A stretch of 45,141 nt of DNA from Spirochaetota bacterium (GCA_017302015.1 JAFLEE010000038.1:1-45141); one strand, 5' to 3'; counted from the stretch's first letter, positions 34,558 to 43,471 are shown. Notes: generated from the sequence alone by a model not told the origin. Program-made: numbers and translations.

Positions 34558-35106
34558 TTAATGGTCGGCGTATTTCAGTTCGGGAGCGCGAAGGCGCCGC
34601 AGCCCCAGGAGGAGAGCCGCCAGGGCGGTCATCCCGCACGCGGCCGCGGCGGTGTCGGGGATCGAGAGGATGCCCCCCGGAACCAGGCCCGCGAGCAGGT
34701 CATACCCGGCCTGGAGCACCCAAGCATCGCCTAGGAACCCCAGGAGGCCGCGCCAGGCGCTCGCGAGGAGGTCGGGGACGCCGGCGTCCCCGAGGAGCAC
34801 GGCGGCGGCGAGCAGGAGGGCCGTGGCGCCCATGGACACGTAGAGCGCCACGACGGCGGCGCTGGCCGCTTCGCCCCGCGGCCCGGCTTCACGCCGGATT
34901 TTTTCCATCACCCTCTCTTCGAATCCCGCAAGCGGCTCTTCGATGGCCATCGACCCGAGGGACGCCAGGAGCCCCGCCAACTCGCCGTGGAGCGCTCGGC
35001 AGGCCGGGCAGGATGCGAGGTGCGCCTCGAGGGGCCGCCGTAAGGCGTCGGGGAGCTCGTGGTCGAGGGAGCGTTGGATGAGATTTTCGATGGCGTCGCA
35101 ATTCAT
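34558..35106 (-). CDS. Zinc-finger (ZAS) transmembrane anti-sigma factor
   Basis: 182 residues. The N-terminal zf-HC2 domain holds H29-x3-C33-x2-C36 (LEAHLASCPAC), with C3 a possible fourth ligand, the ZAS arrangement that clamps ECF sigma factors. Two or three hydrophobic segments follow (~80-105, ~150-172), so it is a membrane protein. Its ATG overlaps the sigma factor stop (ATGA), implying coupled translation in equal amounts. Release would follow an envelope signal by zinc-site oxidation or regulated proteolysis (family knowledge; not shown here). Confidence 0.9.
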   Translation of the reverse strand: MNCDAIENLIQRSLDHELPDALRRPLEAHLASCPACRALHGELAGLLASLGSMAIEEPLAGFEERVMEKIRREAGPRGEAASAAVVALYVSMGATALLLAAAVLLGDAGVPDLLASAWRGLLGFLGDAWVLQAGYDLLAGLVPGGILSIPDTAAAACGMTALAALLLGLRRLRAPELKYADH

Positions 35107-35657
35107 GTGGGCATCGCCTCCTTCTGGGGGATGAGTTTTTCGCGCAGCATGCGCCGGGCCCGGTAGAGGCGGTTTTTGATGATGCTCTCGGGCTCGTTGA
35201 GGACCTCGATGAGCTCGCGGTAGGAAAGCCCCTGTTGGTGGAAGAGCACCAGGGGCGCCCGGTATTCTTCGGGGAGTTCCTGGACCGCCCGGCGGAGGTC
35301 GTCGAGGTCGCCCGATTCCGCAAGGGCGACGTCGGGGCCGGGCCGAGGATCGCTCACCTGCGCCGCATCCTCCGGTTCCAACGCCACCGGGCGACGCCGG
35401 CGGAAAGAATCGAAGCAGACGTGGGTGGCGATCTTGATGAGCCAGGTGGCGAAGCGGTATTCGCTTCGGTAGGTGCCCAAGGAGCGGTAGACCCGCAAGA
35501 AAACCTCCTGGGAGAGATCGTCGACCTCGCCCGTGTTCCCAGCCATTTGGGTGACCACCCGGAACACCAATTTCTGGTAGCGGGTGATGAGGGCGGCGAA
35601 GGCGTCCTGCCTGCCCGAAAGGCAGCGCTGAATCAGGTCTTGATCGGATATTTCCAA
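35103..35657 (-). CDS. ECF-type sigma factor
   Basis: 184 residues with sigma region 2 (LIQRCLSGRQDAFAALITRYQKLVFRVV, VDDLSQEVFLRVYRSLGTYRSEYRFATWLIKIATHVCFDSFRRRR) and region 4 (LRRAVQELPEEYRAPLVLFHQQGLSYRELIEVLNEPESIIKNRLYRARRMLREKL). It directs RNA polymerase to a small regulon, held by the anti-sigma factor encoded next. Upstream on the minus strand, GGAACT (35716-35721) resembles an ECF -35 element and may reflect autoregulation; no matching -10 is convincing. Confidence 0.93.
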   Translation of the reverse strand: MEISDQDLIQRCLSGRQDAFAALITRYQKLVFRVVTQMAGNTGEVDDLSQEVFLRVYRSLGTYRSEYRFATWLIKIATHVCFDSFRRRRPVALEPEDAAQVSDPRPGPDVALAESGDLDDLRRAVQELPEEYRAPLVLFHQQGLSYRELIEVLNEPESIIKNRLYRARRMLREKLIPQKEAMPT

Positions 35658-35715
35658 GCGTGGGGCCCTATTCGCTGCCGACTGGTTTCACCGCGTCTCT
35701 GCACTTAGATACCGG

Positions 35716-35721
35716 AGTTCC
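35716..35721 (-). promoter_or_regulatory. Possible ECF-type -35 element (GGAACT)
   Basis: Minus-strand GGAACT sits 58 bases before the sigma gene start, inside the inverted repeat CCGGA/TCCGG (35712-35723). Two copies of AAAAAGTC exactly 10 bases apart (35725-35732, 35735-35742) lie next to it. A -10 element at the usual distance is not clear. Confidence 0.3.
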
Positions 35722-35794
35722 GGCAAAAAGTCTGAAAAAGTCACCATTTTCGACCGGGCGCCCGCCGTGAGCCCCCCCCCGGTCCGCAGGTCCG

Positions 35795-36019
35795 TCAAGA
35801 ATGCGTCAGAAATACCCGGAGTTTTTCGAGAATTTCCGCCGGTGCGGCCACCTCCGGACCCTTTTCCATGAACGATTGGATGGTCTGCTCCCTCGCGCTC
35901 TCTGCGAACCGTCCTCCGGGCCCGCCGGGTGTGTTCCACCAAACGATCTTATCGCCTTCGACATTGACGCCACTGCGGCCGTCGCCGTCCTTCCAGGTCC
36001 AACTTTGATGGATCGCCAT
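35795..36019 (-). CDS. Small hypothetical protein (74 residues)
   Basis: I do not recognise this protein. It is soluble-looking, begins MAIHQSWTWKDGDGRSGVNVEGDKIVWWN (a tryptophan-rich beta-hairpin-like start) and ends in an amphipathic helix (APAEILEKLRVFLTHS). It is believable because AGGAG lies 9 bases before the ATG and the composition is protein-like, not the arginine/proline-rich pattern of shadow frames here. It reads toward the sigma operon but is separated by a 137-base gap. Confidence 0.55.
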   Translation of the reverse strand: MAIHQSWTWKDGDGRSGVNVEGDKIVWWNTPGGPGGRFAESAREQTIQSFMEKGPEVAAPAEILEKLRVFLTHS

Positions 36020-36043
36020 GTCGGGGATCTCCTGCGAGAAAAC

Positions 36044-36120
36044 GGGGAGGATACGCCGCGGGCCCCCGATGGGGGAAGCATAACCCGTGCGGGCCGCGGA
36101 TTCAAATTCCGACCTCCCCG
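36044..36120 (+). other. tRNA-like fold lacking D-arm and anticodon arm
   Basis: GGGGAGG (36044-36050) pairs perfectly with CCTCCCC (36113-36119) as a 7-bp acceptor-like stem 77 bases long overall, and CGGA-TTCAAAT-TCCG (36097-36111) forms a T-arm-like hairpin with a canonical-looking 7-base loop. The middle forms other hairpins (CCCCC/GGGGG) and shows no D-arm, no U33 and an A-U instead of the G53-C61 pair. A degenerate tRNA, a structured leader of the 74-residue gene (minus strand), or chance are all possible. Confidence 0.25.
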
Positions 36121-36305
36121 AGGCCGACCCCAGCTCCCCGGGCGATCGAAATCACGTCACGCTCACGTCGGCCCGGGCACGCCCGAACGGGACCCGGGAG
36201 TGAAAAAGAAATCGCCTAAAAACGGAGCATCCCGATTCCCACGTTTCCCGCCCTTACGTCGTAAACTTCTGATAGCACTATAGTTGTATACACGATGGGG
36301 GGCCC

Positions 36306-37358
36306 ATGAGCCAGATCCAAGCGCCGAAGAAACAGGGGGAGACCGCGCTCCTCTTCGAACGCATCCTCCTCGGGTTCGGGGAAGACTATCTTCGGAACCT
36401 CAAGGAGCTCTCCATCCACCCGGAGCACAAAGACAGCGTGGGACGGCTCTTGGCCGAATATCCGGGCCTCTTCGGCGCCCTCGCCAAGGCCAAGACCAAA
36501 TACATCGAAGCCGCGGCGGGAACGGGGCCGATCGACCTGCCCCAGGAACTCTTCGACCGCCTCACCGTCCACCTCGAGGCGGGCAAACGCATCGTCGTCA
36601 AACTCCTGTCGGAAAACCGCTCCATCATCCGGCCCTTCTGGCACGTGCTCAAGGAGAATTGCACCTACATGTCGATGGTCGTGGCGGAGATCCGCCGCAG
36701 CGCCGCGGCGAACGCCCCGGCCGACCTGCCCACCCTCGACGCGGAGCCCGAACCGCCCCCGACGAAAGGCCTCACCTTCCAGGAACTCGTCGCCCAGGAG
36801 GCGGGCGATCCGTGGGACCTGCGCCGCTACGAGAACGACGCCGAGACGATGCGGCGCTTCCTGGCCCGGGAGGCCAAGACCACCAGCAAGGGCCCGGGAA
36901 AGTACCAGCACGTCCTCCAGAAGGGCTATGTGACCCTCGAGGAGTTCCGCGGCGCGGCCCGCTGCTTCGAACTCCTCCTGTCGACGCTGAAGGAATCCCT
37001 CGACAGCGGGCGCCTCGACGCCATGCCCCGCATCCTCCTGGACCAGGGATCGGCGCAGGGGGGGACGAAGGGGGAACGGGTGCTGCTCGGGCCGCTCATC
37101 CAGAATGGAACGGCATTCGTATCGCTCCTTCGCGCGACGCTCCACGATGTACCCTGCCACGACGCCACTGAGGTGTTCTTCACCCCGGGCTGCCAGTACC
37201 TGAAGGAACTCCACCTCGCCCTCGGGCACCTCGTGGCGAAGAACCTCGCCGCCCGCGACCTCTTCTCCGAGGAACTCTCCCAGGCGCGGCGCGAATGCGT
37301 CGACCATCTCAAGCAACTGGGGAAACTTATCTCCCGGGCGGAACTCGAGAAATTGTGA
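36306..37358 (+). CDS. Hypothetical helical protein (350 residues)
   Basis: I do not recognise a family. The protein has no signal peptide or membrane helix and looks almost wholly alpha-helical, in two parts joined by a Pro/Glu-rich linker near residues 135-155 (NAPADLPTLDAEPEPPPTKG). The N-terminal half is FERILLGFGEDYLRNLKELSIHPEHKDSVGRLLAEYPGLF...; the C-terminal half ends HLALGHLVAKNLAARDLFSEELSQARREC. It is probably real: composition is protein-like, the ATG follows GGGGGGCCC closely, and TATAGT/TATACA sequences lie 20-35 bases upstream. It stands alone between the 74-residue gene and the GH4 terminator. Confidence 0.7.
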   Translation: MSQIQAPKKQGETALLFERILLGFGEDYLRNLKELSIHPEHKDSVGRLLAEYPGLFGALAKAKTKYIEAAAGTGPIDLPQELFDRLTVHLEAGKRIVVKLLSENRSIIRPFWHVLKENCTYMSMVVAEIRRSAAANAPADLPTLDAEPEPPPTKGLTFQELVAQEAGDPWDLRRYENDAETMRRFLAREAKTTSKGPGKYQHVLQKGYVTLEEFRGAARCFELLLSTLKESLDSGRLDAMPRILLDQGSAQGGTKGERVLLGPLIQNGTAFVSLLRATLHDVPCHDATEVFFTPGCQYLKELHLALGHLVAKNLAARDLFSEELSQARRECVDHLKQLGKLISRAELEKL

Positions 37359-37458
37359 ACGGGGCCACGGGCCGGGCCCGTTGGCGCTGACACCGGCGCA
37401 CGCGCTTCCTCGCCGGGTTTGATGCCCGGGGATTCGGCCTCGGGGAGACGCTCTACAT

Positions 37459-37500
37459 AAAAAAAGCCCTCCCCCGGCCAGGGCCGAAGGAGGGCGGCTT
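37459..37500. terminator. Intrinsic terminator of the GH4 gene
   Basis: Stem GCCCTCC (37466-37472)/GGAGGGC (37489-37495), with an inner GGCC/GGCC pairing in the loop, is followed on the minus strand by seven U and lies 25 bases past the GH4 stop. On the plus strand GGCUUUCG follows, so it may also stop the 350-residue gene's transcript. Confidence 0.88.
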
Positions 37501-37520
37501 TCGCGCGGCGCGCCGAACGC

Positions 37521-38852
37521 TCAGACGACGAGCGTCTTGAAATGCCCCAGGTACTTCTTGTTGGCCTGGAACATCTCGTTGACCATCTTGCGGGTCTCCT
37601 CCATGCTGCACACGGCGGAGGTGAGGGGATCGAAGAGCACGGCGTGGAAGATCTTGCGGGCGTCGCCCTCGAGGGCGCCCTCCACGGCCAATTCCTCGCA
37701 GCGGGCCGAGATGTTATTGAGGAGCGCGAGTTGGGCCGGCAGGGGGCCGACCTTCACGGCGTCGAGGCCGCGCTGGCTGGCGTAGACGGGCACTTCGACG
37801 CAGCAGCCTTCGGGCAGGTTGTCGATGAGGCCGTTATTGCGCACGTTGCCGTTGAACTCGAAGACCGTGTGGTCGCCGAAGACGGCGTTGAAGATGCTCG
37901 CGGCGTACTCGTGGCCGCGCTTCAGTTCCACGGGCTTCTCGAGTTCCTTCTTGATGAGGTCCTTCCAATCGTGCTGGCGCTTCAGGTAGGCGTCGAGGAT
38001 GAAGGCGTGCTTGCCCGGGTTCCAATTGGTGCCCGTGCTGCAGTACTTCTTGATGAGGTCGGGGCGCTTGCGGAACCAGGCGACGTACTCGCTATTGTGC
38101 CCGCTGGATTCGGTGATGTAATAGTCGAGTTTCAGGAACATCTCGTTGCGCACGTGCTCGGCGTTGTAGATCTCTTTCTTTGTGGTGATGGCCTTGCGGA
38201 TGAGGGGGTAGGCGTCCTTCCCCTTCCACTGGTACTTCAGGTAGTGGGCCTGGTGGTTGATGCCGGCGCACTGGTAGGTGATGTCCTTCATGTCGGCGCC
38301 GATCCATTTGGCCAGCATCTCCGCGGTGCCCTGCACCGAGTGGCAGAGGCCGGTGATGGACATGCCGGGGTGGACGGCCTGCATGCCGCGGCAGAGCATG
38401 GCCATCGGGTTGGTGTAATTGAGCACGATGGCGTCGGGGGCCAGTTTCTCGACGTCCTTCACGATCTCGAGCATGGGGGGCAGGGTGCGCAGGGTGCGGA
38501 AGATGCCCGAGGGGCCGCGGGTGTCGCCCACGTTGATGTCGACCCCGTACTTCTTGGGGATCTCGATGTCGGTGCGGAAGACCTGGGGGCCGCCCTGGAG
38601 GATGGTGATGACGACGCCCTGGGCGCCCTTGATGGCCTGGGCGCGGTTCTTGGTGGCCGTGACCTTGGCGGGATAGCCCCCGGCGTCGATGATGCGCTGC
38701 ACCGCGGTCTTGGTGAAGGCGAGGCGCTGCTCGTCCACGTCCATGAGGGCGATTTCTGCGTCGCGGAAGGCGTCGAAGGTGAGGATATCGCGGACCAGGC
38801 CCCGCGTGAAGCCGAAACTACCGGCGCCGATGAAGGCTATTTTTTTAGCCAT
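37521..38852 (-). CDS. melA: GH4 alpha-galactosidase (MelA-like)
   Basis: 443 residues of the NAD+- and metal-dependent family GH4. The Rossmann start [21 protein letters not shown] binds [11 protein letters not shown] (145-152) holds the substrate-binding N148; C170-H171 (GLCHSVQGT) and H200 ([11 protein letters not shown]) are the Mn2+ ligands. CH and NH spacing and the [10 protein letters not shown] and HSVQGT segments favour alpha-galactosidase over glucosidase members. It hydrolyses alpha-galactosides such as melibiose or raffinose products in the cytoplasm through an oxidation-elimination mechanism. AGGAG precedes the ATG by 8 bases. No transporter gene is adjacent. Confidence 0.92.
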   Translation of the reverse strand: MAKKIAFIGAGSFGFTRGLVRDILTFDAFRDAEIALMDVDEQRLAFTKTAVQRIIDAGGYPAKVTATKNRAQAIKGAQGVVITILQGGPQVFRTDIEIPKKYGVDINVGDTRGPSGIFRTLRTLPPMLEIVKDVEKLAPDAIVLNYTNPMAMLCRGMQAVHPGMSITGLCHSVQGTAEMLAKWIGADMKDITYQCAGINHQAHYLKYQWKGKDAYPLIRKAITTKKEIYNAEHVRNEMFLKLDYYITESSGHNSEYVAWFRKRPDLIKKYCSTGTNWNPGKHAFILDAYLKRQHDWKDLIKKELEKPVELKRGHEYAASIFNAVFGDHTVFEFNGNVRNNGLIDNLPEGCCVEVPVYASQRGLDAVKVGPLPAQLALLNNISARCEELAVEGALEGDARKIFHAVLFDPLTSAVCSMEETRKMVNEMFQANKKYLGHFKTLVV

Positions 38853-38932
38853 GGAAAATCTCCTATCCCGGTCTTAAACGGGATCATGCAATTGGGAATA
38901 CCTGATGATAGGCCATGCCCTGGACCTAAAAC

Positions 38933-38949
38933 ATGTCTGGATGTGACAT
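38933..38949. promoter_or_regulatory. Possible operator of the GH4 gene
   Basis: ATGTC (38933-38937) and GACAT (38945-38949) form an inverted repeat with 7-base spacer about 80 bases upstream of the GH4 start. Short arms make it a weak candidate; a TATCAT-like -10 lies between it and the gene. A separate 6-bp hairpin ATCCCG/CGGGAT sits at the Shine-Dalgarno. Confidence 0.3.
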
Positions 38950-39054
38950 TTCCATATCCAAGGCGAGCGTGCCCCGGGGCCCCCTTGTCGGTGGCCTCGG
39001 TCGAACACCAAGCGATCCCATGGGGCCGCACCGGAAGCTTGCCGACCGCCGCAC

Positions 39055-40233
39055 TTATGGCGCTCTGCGGCGGGAAGCCCGACCGAAGCGCTTCCCGATC
39101 TCATCGAGGGTCCGGCTTAAGCGCTCGTGCTTCTCGGGGCCCTTGCCGGTGGCGTCGAGCAGGTTCATTTGCTCGCCGGCGGAATCGGCGAGTTCATAGA
39201 CGCCGAAGCCGACGAGGCGCACGGGCTTCTCGAAGGCCACCTTATCCAAGAGCGCCAGGGCCGATCGGCGCAAGGTGAAATTATCGCAGGCGGCCGGCGT
39301 GAGGGTCAGGCGGCGGGTGATGGTCTCGAAGCCCTGCCAGCGCACTTTGATCCCCACCACGCGGGCGTACTTTCCGGCTTCGCGGAGTTGGCGGCCCACA
39401 TCCTCGATCAGGAACAAGAGCGTCTCGCGGATCACCCGCGGGTCGCTGACATCCTCCCCGAAGGTCTGCTCCCGCGAGATGCCCTTGGCTTCCACGTGGG
39501 GTTCCACGCGGCGGTCGTCCTCGCCCGCGCAGAGGCGGCGGAAATGCTGCGCCTGGGCCTTCGTCACAAGGGCGAGGAGTTGGGCGTCGGTGGCCTCCTG
39601 GACGGCGCCTATGGTGTGGAGGCCCGCCTTCCTCAGCATGGCCTCCGTGACCTTGCCCACGCCCCAGAGGCGCCCGATGGGAAGCGGAGCGAGGAAGGCC
39701 TTGATCGCCCGCGGCTCCCGGGGTACCAGCGTAACCCCGTCGGGCTTGTTCATATCGCTGGCGATCTTGGCCAGGAATTTATTGGAGGCGATGCCCACGG
39801 AAGCCGTCAGGCCCAATTCCCCATGGATCGCGGCGCGGATGGCCTCGGCGATGGACAGGCCGGTGCCGAAGAGGCCCAGGGATTTCGTCACATCCAGGAA
39901 GGCTTCGTCCAACGATAGCCCTTCGATCTCGGGGGTGTAGCGCTCGAAGATCGCGAAGATCTGGGCGGACACCTCGGCGTAGCGCCCAATATTCGGCGGC
40001 GTGAAGATGGCGTGGGGGCAGCGCTTTCCGGCCTCCCGGGAGGGCATGGCGGAATGGATCCCGAACTTGCGGGCCTCGTAAGAAGCGGCGGAGACGACCC
40101 CGCGCTTATCCGGCGGGGATCCCACCACCACGGGCAAGCCCTTCCACTGCGGGTGGTCGCGCTGCTCCACCGAAGCGAAGAAGGCGTCCATGTCCACATG
40201 GAGGATGGTGGATTCTTTCACGGGATCGGGCAT
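39055..40233 (-). CDS. dinB: DNA polymerase IV
   Basis: A 392-residue Y-family translesion polymerase. Catalytic acids are D14 and D16 in LHVDMDAFFASVEQRD and D109-E110 in SLDEAFLDVT; AASYEARKFGIHSAMPS is the classic fingers motif, and helix-hairpin-helix (LWGVGKVTEAMLRKAGLHTIG) and little-finger regions follow. The C-terminal EQMNLLD fits a sliding-clamp binding motif. It bypasses damaged bases with low fidelity. No LexA box was recognised upstream. The peptidase gene lies 16 bases upstream on the same strand, so the two may be co-transcribed. Confidence 0.95.
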   Translation of the reverse strand: MPDPVKESTILHVDMDAFFASVEQRDHPQWKGLPVVVGSPPDKRGVVSAASYEARKFGIHSAMPSREAGKRCPHAIFTPPNIGRYAEVSAQIFAIFERYTPEIEGLSLDEAFLDVTKSLGLFGTGLSIAEAIRAAIHGELGLTASVGIASNKFLAKIASDMNKPDGVTLVPREPRAIKAFLAPLPIGRLWGVGKVTEAMLRKAGLHTIGAVQEATDAQLLALVTKAQAQHFRRLCAGEDDRRVEPHVEAKGISREQTFGEDVSDPRVIRETLLFLIEDVGRQLREAGKYARVVGIKVRWQGFETITRRLTLTPAACDNFTLRRSALALLDKVAFEKPVRLVGFGVYELADSAGEQMNLLDATGKGPEKHERLSRTLDEIGKRFGRASRRRAP

Positions 40234-40249
40234 GGGGGAACCGTGGACC

Positions 40250-42559
40250 TCAGAGCACGAAGCGCTTGGAGACGAGCGTGACGTCGCTATCTTGGAACGG
40301 GATCCGAGACGCGGGTCGGGGAGGGATCGACACCCCCGCGGGAAACCCGTCGCGCTCGGAGACGGCGTGCAATTGGAGCGGCGCGACTGGTTCGACCACC
40401 AGGTCGAGGGTCATGGCCGTCTCCCCGAAACCCCAGAGATCCATGTGCCAAACCGGGGCCCCGCGCTCCCCGAGGACCATGCGGTATAGTTTCTCGTCGG
40501 CTTCCATTGAGATGCGGATGAGTTCCCGGGGGGATTTTCCGCCCAGGCGTTCGCTCCAAATGCGGGCGCCCCCCGCATCCCAAAGCCGAACGCCCCGGGC
40601 GCCGCGCCCCGGATGGAGGGCGAGGGAGAGGTGTCGCTTCCCCTCGACAATTCTGTCGGAGAGGACCGCGATTTCCGGGGGGGCCAGCGGCGCCGCCGGC
40701 GCCGGTCGCATGAGGGCCGTCCCGCCGCCGCGGTGAAACGGAAGTTCGGCATGCACCGCCTCCGGTCCGAGGGCGCTTCGAACCCAGGCGTCGGGCTTTG
40801 CATCGCGGGTGAAATAAGAGGCCAGGCCCCAACGGCTTTCCAGGCCATAGGCGAGGTGATCCGCCCGGGGGACCGTCGGGCTCAAGCGCGTCCACACCCC
40901 GAGGGCGGCCGAGAGAACGAGGGCGCTGGCGACACCGAAACGCGGCCCGTGCCTTAAAAAAAGAGAGGGAAGGGGAAGCCATAGCGGCGCGAGCAGACTC
41001 AGCACCAGGGCGAGCGCCCCGGCGGCCACCGCGGGAAACCCGACGCCCGTGGCGACGAAAATCGTGTGGAGATCGAGGGTCGCATAGACGAGGGCGAAGA
41101 AGAGCCCGGCAAAAAGGGAGAGCCGGGCGGCCGGCGAAGGGTCGTCCACGGAGAGAAACCAAGGCGCGCCAAAGGCGACGGTGAGAAGCAGGGGCCACTG
41201 CAAAAAGGCGCTCATCGCCGGCGCGAAAGCGGCGCTAAGCATGAGAAGCCCCATCCAGAACCAGGCCGCGCCCAGGGCCGTCGCGCCCGCCCCCCCACGG
41301 GTCTTCATGGCTCGGCCCGCGCCTAATACGATGGCGACGGTGAGAAGCACGAGGCAGAGAGCGAATGGCGCGCCCAGATGGGCGAGCGGAAGGGCCCCGC
41401 AAAGCCTCACCATCAAGGCATGGAGGAGGAAGGCGAAAAGAACAGACGCCAACACGGAGACGAGGGGCAGTAGCAGGCCTGATGCGAGGGCGGAAAGGGT
41501 CCATCGCTTACGCCGCAAACCAACTACGGAAAGAATGATGAGAAGAAGGAGCGTCGCAACGGCCAAACCGCGCGCCGCAGCGAACGGGTAGAGCACGAGA
41601 ACGCGACCGAAGAGGTCGAAATAGACGGCCTCCGTTCCCCCGAGGGCTTTCAGGTCGGCATTTCCGAAATGCCGGGCGAGGGAGAGGGCCATGCGGCCCC
41701 CGTGGGCGAGGGAGGCGACGTCGAGGGCCGAAACTCCGTCGGTGCGGGCGTGGTAATGCTCGATGCCGTCGGCGAAGGCGAACGCGAGCACCGCCATGCC
41801 CGCCTTCTTGAAGACGCTGGCATCCGTATCATTGGGCAGGAACTGGGCCAGACGGGCGATGAAGGACCCCCCGTACGGTCGCGCCGCCGCGGAGGCGAAA
41901 CCCGAAAGGAGCGCAAGACTGGCGGGGGAGGGATCATACATCACCACCGGCCCGCGGCTCCCTCGCGCCTCGAAATTGAGGGCCAGCGCGACGCCCTTCG
42001 CCGCCGGATGCTCCGCCACGAAGGCGTGGGCCCCGAGGAGCCCGAGTTCCTCGCCGTCGCTGAACAGAAAAAGGATATCGTTCGTCGGCCTGGGGAGCGT
42101 GTGAAGGGCCCGGGCCGTCTCCAGGAGCATCGCCACGCCGCTCCCGTCATCGCTCGCCCCGGGGCTTTGGGCGACGCTATCATAATGGGCGACAAGAAGG
42201 AGGCTCCCCTCCCCTTTTCGGGTTCCCGGAAGCTTCGCAACCACATTCGCCACCCGCGCCCCCACCCGCTGCCCCGCAAAGCGCGCTGAGACGAGGGTTT
42301 CCTGGACCTCGGGCTCGTACCCCGCGGTCCGGAGTTCCGAAACCAGCCATTTCCTTGCTTCCGCGTGGGCCGGCGTTCCCAAGGGGCGCGGCTTGCGCGA
42401 GAGTTGGCGGACATCGGCCATGGCGCGATCGCTTTGGAAGGAACTCGCGCCCAAAGCGGGCGCCTCCGAGGGGGCGCGGTGGACGGTGAGCAGGGCGAAC
42501 ACGACGCCCGCGGCGAGGCACGGGAGGGCCACGGCGTAGAAGAGTTTGGGCTTCGACAT
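40250..42559 (-). CDS. M28 metallopeptidase with large C-terminal membrane domain
   Basis: 769 residues. One N-terminal helix (~7-26) anchors an M28 zinc peptidase domain with the full ligand set: H125 (AHYDS), D137 (GASDDGSG), general base E170 and ligand E171 (DGEELGLLGA), E197 (NFEARG) and H270 (EHYHARTD). After ~residue 320 come about eight transmembrane helices and a C-terminal soluble beta-rich domain. The architecture recalls ER aminopeptidase ERMP1/Fxna-like members of M28 and is found scattered in bacteria. It probably cleaves peptides on the outer face of the cytoplasmic membrane. No Shine-Dalgarno is obvious. Confidence 0.9.
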   Translation of the reverse strand: MSKPKLFYAVALPCLAAGVVFALLTVHRAPSEAPALGASSFQSDRAMADVRQLSRKPRPLGTPAHAEARKWLVSELRTAGYEPEVQETLVSARFAGQRVGARVANVVAKLPGTRKGEGSLLLVAHYDSVAQSPGASDDGSGVAMLLETARALHTLPRPTNDILFLFSDGEELGLLGAHAFVAEHPAAKGVALALNFEARGSRGPVVMYDPSPASLALLSGFASAAARPYGGSFIARLAQFLPNDTDASVFKKAGMAVLAFAFADGIEHYHARTDGVSALDVASLAHGGRMALSLARHFGNADLKALGGTEAVYFDLFGRVLVLYPFAAARGLAVATLLLLIILSVVGLRRKRWTLSALASGLLLPLVSVLASVLFAFLLHALMVRLCGALPLAHLGAPFALCLVLLTVAIVLGAGRAMKTRGGAGATALGAAWFWMGLLMLSAAFAPAMSAFLQWPLLLTVAFGAPWFLSVDDPSPAARLSLFAGLFFALVYATLDLHTIFVATGVGFPAVAAGALALVLSLLAPLWLPLPSLFLRHGPRFGVASALVLSAALGVWTRLSPTVPRADHLAYGLESRWGLASYFTRDAKPDAWVRSALGPEAVHAELPFHRGGGTALMRPAPAAPLAPPEIAVLSDRIVEGKRHLSLALHPGRGARGVRLWDAGGARIWSERLGGKSPRELIRISMEADEKLYRMVLGERGAPVWHMDLWGFGETAMTLDLVVEPVAPLQLHAVSERDGFPAGVSIPPRPASRIPFQDSDVTLVSKRFVL

Positions 42560-42886
42560 GGGAAATGGTAACGTGTATGGAGGTCGGGAGGGGGGATCGG
42601 GGAGGCGGTCGAAACCGGTGAGCGCCGGATGGTCGAAGCGTTCGCTCCATTCGATGACGACGCAAGAACCGGCGAATCGGCAGATCCCGCCTGGCTGGCC
42701 GCGAGGCGAAACGGGGATCCCCTTTCATCGAGCCGATCCCTATGTCTACGTAGCCCCCGCGGACCATCCCCTATTTTCCCGGAGCCATCCCTGGAAATTT
42801 CCACGAATGGTGAAACGACCCCTGTTTCAGGTCTTAGACAGGAAAATCCATACTGGAATCGAAGGCTTCCGCGCGCAAGACCTTTC
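42560..42886. other. Intergenic region, no gene seen
   Basis: This 327-base gap between the M28 gene start and the end of the P13-like gene (both minus strand) contains only short arginine/proline-rich open frames and a weak hairpin GAAAC/GTTTC near 42812-42830. Presumably it holds the peptidase promoter, but no good -35/-10 pair was found. Confidence 0.4.
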
Positions 42887-43471
42887 TCAAAACTTGAGTT
42901 GAACTCTCCCCTCGCTCAGCAGCATTTGGGAGAGCGCATCGTTATAACGTTGGGTATAGTAAAGCGGCCGGAGTGCCTGGTAAATCTTGGAAACGCAGTA
43001 CACGAGAATGCCGGAGAGGAGCGTGGCGGTGCCAATGGGCATCATCACTCCAATGCCACGGCCCAGATATCCGTACTCGTAGGAACTTCCGCCCCCTGAT
43101 GTGTAGTCGCGGCCGGTGGCCTGCGCGCCGCTGGAAACCATCAGGATGCCTCCGGTGATCGTGGCGCCCATCGAGAGGAGATCCATCAGGAGGCCCGCCG
43201 CGCCGCCCGTACGATCGCCTTGGACATAGGAACCGATTCCGAGGCCCACCAATTGATTGGCTAGGTACCCGGGTAGGACGTTCTTCTTAAGTTGTTCATA
43301 GAGTGTCGTCCGGTCGACAGGATCGAGCGTGGGGAGGATTTCCCGGAGTTCGGCCGAGTGGTTCGTCTTGGAAAAACCATCCCGCAAGAGTTCATAGGCC
43401 CGACCGTAGCCGGAGCACAGCCCGAGGGTCGGCCAGGCGAGGATCGCGGCGAAGAGGAGAAAGCGACCCAT
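42887..43471 (-). CDS. Exported protein resembling P13-family membrane proteins
   Basis: About 194 residues. A signal peptide (MGRFLLFAAILAWPTLGLCS) precedes NVLPGYLANQLVGLGIGSYVQGDRTGGAAGLLMDLLSMGATITGGIL, which resembles the G-x-GIGS-[FY]-VQGD-x-x-GG motif of spirochaete P13-like outer-membrane proteins as I remember it. A second hydrophobic hairpin follows (GIGVMMPIGTATLLSGILVYCVSKIYQAL). Likely a small envelope membrane protein. An in-frame ATG at 43525 would overlap the upstream gene by 23 bases; 43471 is preferred because the signal peptide starts there, though neither has a Shine-Dalgarno. Confidence 0.6.
   Translation of the reverse strand: MGRFLLFAAILAWPTLGLCSGYGRAYELLRDGFSKTNHSAELREILPTLDPVDRTTLYEQLKKNVLPGYLANQLVGLGIGSYVQGDRTGGAAGLLMDLLSMGATITGGILMVSSGAQATGRDYTSGGGSSYEYGYLGRGIGVMMPIGTATLLSGILVYCVSKIYQALRPLYYTQRYNDALSQMLLSEGRVQLKF

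Noticed and set aside
36044-36120. Calling this a true tRNA gene
   Set aside because: No anticodon loop with U33, no D-arm, mismatch in the T-stem and the G53-C61 pair is absent; kept only as a tRNA-like fold.
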